64,000 nt of DNA from Colimorpha_A sp900556615 (GTDB taxonomy: Bacteria; Bacillota; Clostridia; Oscillospirales; CAG-272). The DNA lies in contig CAVBUH010000047.1 of the NCBI GenBank assembly GCA_963598415.1, positions 62,001-126,000 on the forward strand, given 5' to 3'. The position numbers were made by a program, and so were the translations under genes. The notes under the pieces are model-generated. The model did not search any database. It saw only the letters and a list, made by a program, of their open reading frames with translations, and was not told where the DNA came from. Below, piece after piece: positions 60,420-64,000 of this stretch (position 1 is its first letter; the number at the start of each line of letters is the position of its first letter).

Positions 60420-60525
60420 AAAACGAAAAAACGGACAGTCTTGCTATATATGCAAAACTGCCCAGACGGTCGGCATTATAATTTCCCGTTTCCCGGTGGT
60501 AGCCCACCCTTCCGTCAGTTGCGGA
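60420..60525 (-). promoter_or_regulatory. ZTP (pfl) riboswitch with overlapping terminator
   Basis: On the minus strand: CAACTGACGG, the GGGTGG/CCACC stem, GGGAAACGGGA, then the conserved GCCGACCGTCTGGGCA. GGGCAGTTTTGC then pairs with GCAAGACTGTCC (60433-60463), followed by TTTTTTCGTTTTTG, a terminator that shares bases with the aptamer end. ZTP binding should prevent the terminator and turn the operon on when 10-formyl-THF is short. Confidence 0.88.
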
Positions 60526-60542
60526 AAATCTCATCTTTGGAT

Positions 60543-60572
60543 ATTATACCATAGACAGATAGAAAAAGTCAA
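60543..60572 (-). promoter_or_regulatory. Promoter of the purine operon
   Basis: Minus strand TTGACT, 18 bp, TATAAT, starting transcription just before the riboswitch. Confidence 0.8.
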
Positions 60573-60633
60573 TCATATTTTAAAATTTTAAAAAATATTA
60601 AAGAAAAAATTAATTCCCCCTCAAAAATAAAGA

Positions 60634-60662
60634 AACGGACTCAATACCTATTTGAATCCGTT
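60634..60662 (-). terminator. Terminator of the 74-aa Cys-rich protein gene
   Basis: AACGGA-TTCAA stem with loop AATAGGTA and a U-rich TCTTTATTTTTG on the minus strand. Confidence 0.7.
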
Positions 60663-60708
60663 CACAATTCATATTCGCTTTTGTTAGAATTTATCAGCCG
60701 CTAACTTT

Positions 60709-60933
60709 TTACATTTCGGAAATCGATGCGGGTTCCTGACCGGAAGTCACTTCGTTCGGTTTTCCGTTCCCGCAAAGTTTATCCTTTTCCAAACGGCAGT
60801 TATCATAATTCATACACTCAAGATGGCATCCGTCATCATAAGTTCGAAGCATAACGACATTCTCTCCGCGTCCCGGGCAATATCTTTGGATTACGTCCTT
60901 GTGTCCGCTGCATTTATTGTTTTTTTCTTTCAT
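60709..60933 (-). CDS. Small Cys-rich protein, unknown
   Basis: 74 aa. Cys at KCSGH, YCPGRG, GCHLECMNYDNC and KLCGNG suggest a metal or disulfide-bonded fold; no signal peptide. GGAAAGG is 11 bases before the ATG and a terminator follows, so it is a free-standing gene. No family recognised. Confidence 0.65.
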   Translation of the reverse strand: MKEKNNKCSGHKDVIQRYCPGRGENVVMLRTYDDGCHLECMNYDNCRLEKDKLCGNGKPNEVTSGQEPASISEM

Positions 60934-61091
60934 GGATCGTCCAGCCTTTCCGTAAATATCAGTTTGATCTCCCTATACTATTATATCCTATGTAAAGATT
61001 AATATGCCGACACAAAAAATATGATTTTGTTTTTTATTTTCTATAAAAATTAATAAAATATCTCTGTTTATTGAGTAATTGACCCGTAGGC

Positions 61092-62468
61092 TTACTTCCC
61101 GACGCAGAAACGACTGAATATACAATCGGTTATCTCTGAGGAAGCCGCTCTCCCGTCAAAATCTGCAAGTCTTTGCAAAGCCTGTTCCAGATCTAATCCC
61201 GCCACATCCTGCGTAAATCCCGAAGCAAGGGCTTTTTCCGCTGTCTCAATATGCTCACATGCGGCAGACAAAGCGGCATATTGCCTTGCGTTAGCGATCA
61301 CGGGGGTAGTATTATAATCAATTTTTTCCGAGATAAAAAGCTCCGATATTTTCTCATAAAGCTTATCAAAGCCTTCCCCTGTAACGGCAGAAAGACAAAT
61401 CGGCTTCCCAATACTGTGAATCAGCGAAACATCCGCTTCCGTCGGGAGATCGCTTTTATTCAAAATCGGAATGATTTCGGCTTTTGTCTCCTTCAGTGTC
61501 TCGATAAATTCATAATCCTCCCCGTCAAAAGCCTGAGAAGAGTCAAAAACTGCAAGAATAAGCTCCGCATCGCAAAGGAGCTTTCTGGATCTTTCAACGC
61601 CCATTTTCTCAATCATATCATCCGTCCCCCGTATACCGGCGGTATCACAAAGTCTCAGGGTAATTTTCCCGATATTTACCGTCTCCTCCACAGTATCGCG
61701 CGTTGTTCCGGCAATACCGGTAACAATGGCTCTTTCTTTTCCGAGGATACGGTTCAAAACCGATGATTTTCCGGTATTGGGCTTACCGGCTATTGCCGTA
61801 ACAATTCCCTCGCACACCGCTCTTCCGATTCGATATGTACCGAGTAAGACCTTCATATCCTTCAAGAGCAAAGAAATATTCCTTGAAAGCTCATCTGCCG
61901 TCATATCGGCAAGATCCTCATCAGGATAATCGATATACGCATAAACCGAGGCAATGATATCTGTCAGCCTGCTTCTGAAAGCGTCAATTTTACTCGAAAG
62001 CACCCCTCTTGCCTGTGCCGAGGAAAGCTTTAACCCCTCCTCGGAAACAGCATCAATAAGTCCCATAACGGCTTCCGCCTGAGAGAGACTCAGCTTTCCG
62101 TTGAGAAAAGCGCGCTTTGTAAATTCGCCGGCACCAGCATATCGACAGCCCGAAGATATTGCCGACTCCAGAACGGCATTCGCCAGCACGATGCCGCCGT
62201 GGCAGCTTATTTCAACAGTATCCTCGCCCGTAAAAGAGTGAGGGGCACGAAAAACCGCGGCAATCCCATCATCAATCTCAGCGCCGTTATGAAAAATATG
62301 TCCGTAAACCGTTGTGTTTCCTTCCAAATCGCAAAGCTTTACGCCTTTTGCAGGCAGAAAAAAACGGTCGGCAAGCGGCAAAACCCCTTCTCCGCTTAAT
62401 CTTATAACGGCTATTCCGCCGCGCCCGTAAGGGGTTGATATCGCGGCTATCGGTTCGTTTAAATTCAT
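61092..62468 (-). CDS. mnmE: tRNA modification GTPase MnmE
   Basis: 458 aa. IAAISTPYGRGGIAVIRLSG start, HGGIVLANAVLESAI, G1 AGKPNTGKSSVLN, G2/G3 GTTRDTVEE and DTAGIRGT, G4 NKSD, and the C-terminal catalytic motif FSRFCVGK. With MnmG it adds the cmnm5 group to wobble U34. The ATG at 62468 follows GGTGGAG. Confidence 0.97.
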   Translation of the reverse strand: MNLNEPIAAISTPYGRGGIAVIRLSGEGVLPLADRFFLPAKGVKLCDLEGNTTVYGHIFHNGAEIDDGIAAVFRAPHSFTGEDTVEISCHGGIVLANAVLESAISSGCRYAGAGEFTKRAFLNGKLSLSQAEAVMGLIDAVSEEGLKLSSAQARGVLSSKIDAFRSRLTDIIASVYAYIDYPDEDLADMTADELSRNISLLLKDMKVLLGTYRIGRAVCEGIVTAIAGKPNTGKSSVLNRILGKERAIVTGIAGTTRDTVEETVNIGKITLRLCDTAGIRGTDDMIEKMGVERSRKLLCDAELILAVFDSSQAFDGEDYEFIETLKETKAEIIPILNKSDLPTEADVSLIHSIGKPICLSAVTGEGFDKLYEKISELFISEKIDYNTTPVIANARQYAALSAACEHIETAEKALASGFTQDVAGLDLEQALQRLADFDGRAASSEITDCIFSRFCVGK

Positions 62469-62566
62469 TATCACTCCACCTGGGAAGCTTTGAAACATAA
62501 TTGCAAAAAAGCTACCCCAAAAATCACTGTCAACTATCAGTCTTTAAAAATCTGACCAAGAAAAAA

Positions 62567-62588
62567 GGCTGTCGCTTAAGCAACAGCC
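62567..62588 (-). terminator. Terminator of the 88-aa membrane protein gene
   Basis: Minus strand GGCTGTTGC, loop TTAA, GCGACAGCC, then TTTTTTC. Repeat A14 lies between it and its gene. Confidence 0.85.
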
Positions 62589-62593
62589 CACCT

Positions 62594-62771
62594 TTAAATC
62601 AATACCACACAATTCTGACGGTACAGCCGTGCAGTCGCATTTTCTGTCAAACGATACAAATTAAGAACGCAAAAGAGCTCCTCTGCCGACAAAATTTGTG
62701 AAGTATGACGGGAAAGGGACAAGCAGATTGCCGTCAAGGCGCAAGCCGTGAATTATGCGGTGCTGCCTTAA
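62594..62771 (+). repeat. Family A repeat, copy A14
   Basis: 178 bp, TTAA at both ends; left TTAAATCAATACCACAC diverged, right GCGGTGCTGCC. It inserted one base after the stop codon of the 88-aa gene, between the gene and its terminator. Confidence 0.83.
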
Positions 62772-62772
62772 A

Positions 62773-63039
62773 TTAACCTTCCGCCTCGACAGCTTCTCCG
62801 GCTTCCTCGGTTTCGCTGTTGGCATATTCGCAATTATCACAATCGCAGTCAAGTCCATCATTATCAAGACATTCAAAGTTGCAATCGCAATCATCGTCGC
62901 AAAGCAGGCACAGCTTCTGCTTATATTTATCGTAAAGAACCTTCGCTATAACGCAGATACCGGCAACTATACCGACGGCAAGGAAAACCTTAAGCAGAAT
63001 CTCAAGCGTTTTGTTTTCTTCTCTTTTCTTAAACATCAT
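62773..63039 (-). CDS. Small membrane protein with Cys/Asp-rich tail
   Basis: 88 aa. One N-terminal transmembrane helix (ILLKVFLAVGIVAGICVIAKVLY), then CLLCDDDCDCNFECLDNDGLDCDCDNC, whose alternating Cys and Asp suggest metal binding, and an acidic end. AAAGGGGG precedes the ATG pair; the second ATG (63036) has the better spacing. A TTGTGT-N17-TATAAT promoter is upstream. No family recognised. (Motif split: CLLCDDDCDC and LDCDCDNC.). Confidence 0.72.
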   Translation of the reverse strand: MMFKKREENKTLEILLKVFLAVGIVAGICVIAKVLYDKYKQKLCLLCDDDCDCNFECLDNDGLDCDCDNCEYANSETEEAGEAVEAEG

Positions 63040-63088
63040 AATCCCCCTTTAAAAATGAAATACAATATATTTTGCTTCAGATGTTTAT

Positions 63089-63117
63089 ATTATACCTCAA
63101 AAGAGCGTTATACACAA
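63089..63117 (-). promoter_or_regulatory. Promoter of the 88-aa membrane protein gene
   Basis: Minus strand TTGTGT, 17 bp, TATAAT, about 45 bp before the start. Confidence 0.65.
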
Positions 63118-63239
63118 GAGAAAGAAAAAAAATATTTGTAAATTAATCTCAAAAAAAGTTCATATCTTGTTAATTAAGAAAAGTTCAGAAGGGATTCCCT
63201 GTCTTTTGAATCCTTTCCAGCAAATCTGTAAGTAAATTG

Positions 63240-63268
63240 TTGATTTCCGTCAGATACTGTGATATAAT
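63240..63268 (+). promoter_or_regulatory. Promoter upstream of the 63453 gene
   Basis: TTGATT, 17 bp, TATAAT. It leaves a leader of about 180 nt with a small AACCG/CGGTT hairpin and a 25-codon frame (63324) lacking a good ribosome binding site. Confidence 0.65.
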
Positions 63269-63452
63269 AGAGATAGCTTTTTATAACTAAAGCAAAACCG
63301 TTTCGGCGGTTAAAGATGCGAATATGCTTATTCAGCAGAAAAACAAGCTTTTCTTGGAAGCTCTCGTTTCCGGAAAACTATATAAAAAACAACGGATATA
63401 AAACATTATTCGCTGAAATCCAACTGATTATGTCACCGAAAGGGTATGTACC

Positions 63453-64000
63453 GTGAATACTCCCGAACGACGCAAAAGCAATTCTACACCGTCAAGCGAA
63501 CGTACAAACAAGAAAATTCGTTCCACGACATCCAAACAACAAAATATCGCAGCGCACAGATATAACTCCTCTACACGCACCGTTCCTACTCCGGACGCAA
63601 CCTCCGGGCATCCCCCTCGCCGCCCCTCCGTCAATATGCATTCGACTAATGCAGGCTACTACAGGCGCAGCCCTTTGCAGTCCTCAGGATCGGATCTTAA
63701 GAATAATCTTAAATCGCAAACACCGCTCAACAGACAGCTTCGTCAAAAAAATGTGCCGTCAGAACCTGGCACAAGACGCCGCACAACAAAACCACAGTAT
63801 TACCGTATAAAAGAAGAACGTAAAAAAAGCCGTTCCCTTTTTGGCAAACGAGTCTTGACGGTACTGATTCTTTATGCGATTCTCATGCCGCTGTCTCTGG
63901 GACTTTTTTGGATGTGGCTTCCCCGACACACCACCCCGGAAACCCGTAACTATACCTATCAGATCGGTCCGGATAACAACGTTCTGTCAAAAAAGATTTA
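63453..64000 (+). CDS. Bitopic membrane protein, 5' part (runs off the window)
   Basis: An open frame of 182 codons from GTG (VNTPERRKSNSTPSSERTNK), with AAAGGG eight bases upstream, has no stop before the window end. The first 120 residues are Ser/Thr/Arg/Lys/Gln-rich and probably disordered in the cytoplasm; a basic stretch (KEERKKSRSLFGKR) leads to one transmembrane helix (VLTVLILYAILMPLSLGLFW) and an outside domain starting RHTTPETRNYTYQIG. The topology suits a regulator or cell-wall protein. No family can be assigned from this part. Confidence 0.75.
   Translation, partial: MNTPERRKSNSTPSSERTNKKIRSTTSKQQNIAAHRYNSSTRTVPTPDATSGHPPRRPSVNMHSTNAGYYRRSPLQSSGSDLKNNLKSQTPLNRQLRQKNVPSEPGTRRRTTKPQYYRIKEERKKSRSLFGKRVLTVLILYAILMPLSLGLFWMWLPRHTTPETRNYTYQIGPDNNVLSKKI

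Noticed and set aside
60466..60525. T-box or THF riboswitch upstream of purE
   Set aside because: The GGGTGG here lies in the ZTP aptamer context ending CCGTCTGGGCA; the T-box AGGGTGGNACCGCG and THF motifs are absent.
2806..62771. CRISPR array
   Set aside because: The repeated units are dispersed over 60 kb in both orientations, are 150-180 bp palindromes and have no spacers; no cas genes are present.

Overview
The window looks like the chromosome of a low-to-mid GC, spore-forming Clostridia member, probably an Oscillospirales-type gut bacterium. This is inferred from SpoVT, the large (Bacillus-type) SRP RNA immediately upstream of dnaX, Firmicutes-style L10 leader and ZTP riboswitch, AGGAGG ribosome binding sites and TTGACA-N17-TATAAT promoters. 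The species cannot be named from sequence alone. Most genes lie on the minus strand. I saw no rRNA, tRNA or CRISPR array.

Layout. 1-3.2 kb: a truncated KdgK sugar-kinase fragment, a membrane-anchored surface protein and about 1.2 kb of gene-poor sequence. 3.2-7 kb: spoVT, a DUF3343/cysteine-desulfurase pair, and rplM-rpsI. 7-9 kb: a decayed tyrosine-integrase remnant and a MATE exporter with an attenuator-like leader, which look like the relic of an island beside rpsI. 9.3-12.6 kb: a UbiA-type (DPPR synthase-like) prenyltransferase, a HAD phosphatase and a GT-C-like membrane protein. 13-18.5 kb: SRP RNA-dnaX-ybaB, recR, a HAD hydrolase and trmL. 18.7-25 kb: rplJ-rplL with L10 leader, a transaldolase/M23 peptidase pair, and dusB with an ECF sigma factor and anti-sigma factor. 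26-38 kb: topB, then a six-gene carbohydrate locus (two CBM9-like surface proteins, AraC regulator, GH127 beta-L-arabinofuranosidase, solute-binding lipoprotein, large putative glycosidase lipoprotein). 38-46 kb: divIVA-like, a YgiQ radical SAM gene, and the rimP-nusA-ylxR-ylxQ-infB operon. 46-60.5 kb: a purine operon (purE-C-F-M-N, stand-alone IMP cyclohydrolase, stand-alone AICAR transformylase, purD-purL, fhs, esterase) behind a ZTP riboswitch. 60.7-64 kb: two small Cys-rich proteins, mnmE and the start of a bitopic membrane protein.

The most unusual content is not a gene. A dispersed, palindromic, TTAA-flanked repeat family (family A, about 155-180 bp, inner ends GGCAATACCGC / GCGGTATTGCC) occurs about 14 times, including two internally deleted copies of 47 and 57 bp. 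Two further families (B, about 160 bp, ends around CTCTAAAAATTCA; C, ends around GAATCGCTGAATCAATCG) also begin TTAAGG. One A copy is nested in C, one A copy sits inside the purine operon, and several insertions fall on stop codons, so that purE and a HAD gene end in repeat-encoded residues. They look like MITE-type elements mobilised by one TTAA-targeting activity that is not encoded in this window.

How genes work together. The purine operon makes IMP from PRPP; its riboswitch senses ZTP, which rises when 10-formyl-THF is short, and fhs at the operon end supplies 10-formyl-THF for the PurN and AICAR-transformylase steps. The carbohydrate locus appears to bind, cut and import an arabinose-containing glycan under its own AraC regulator, although no permease genes are present here.
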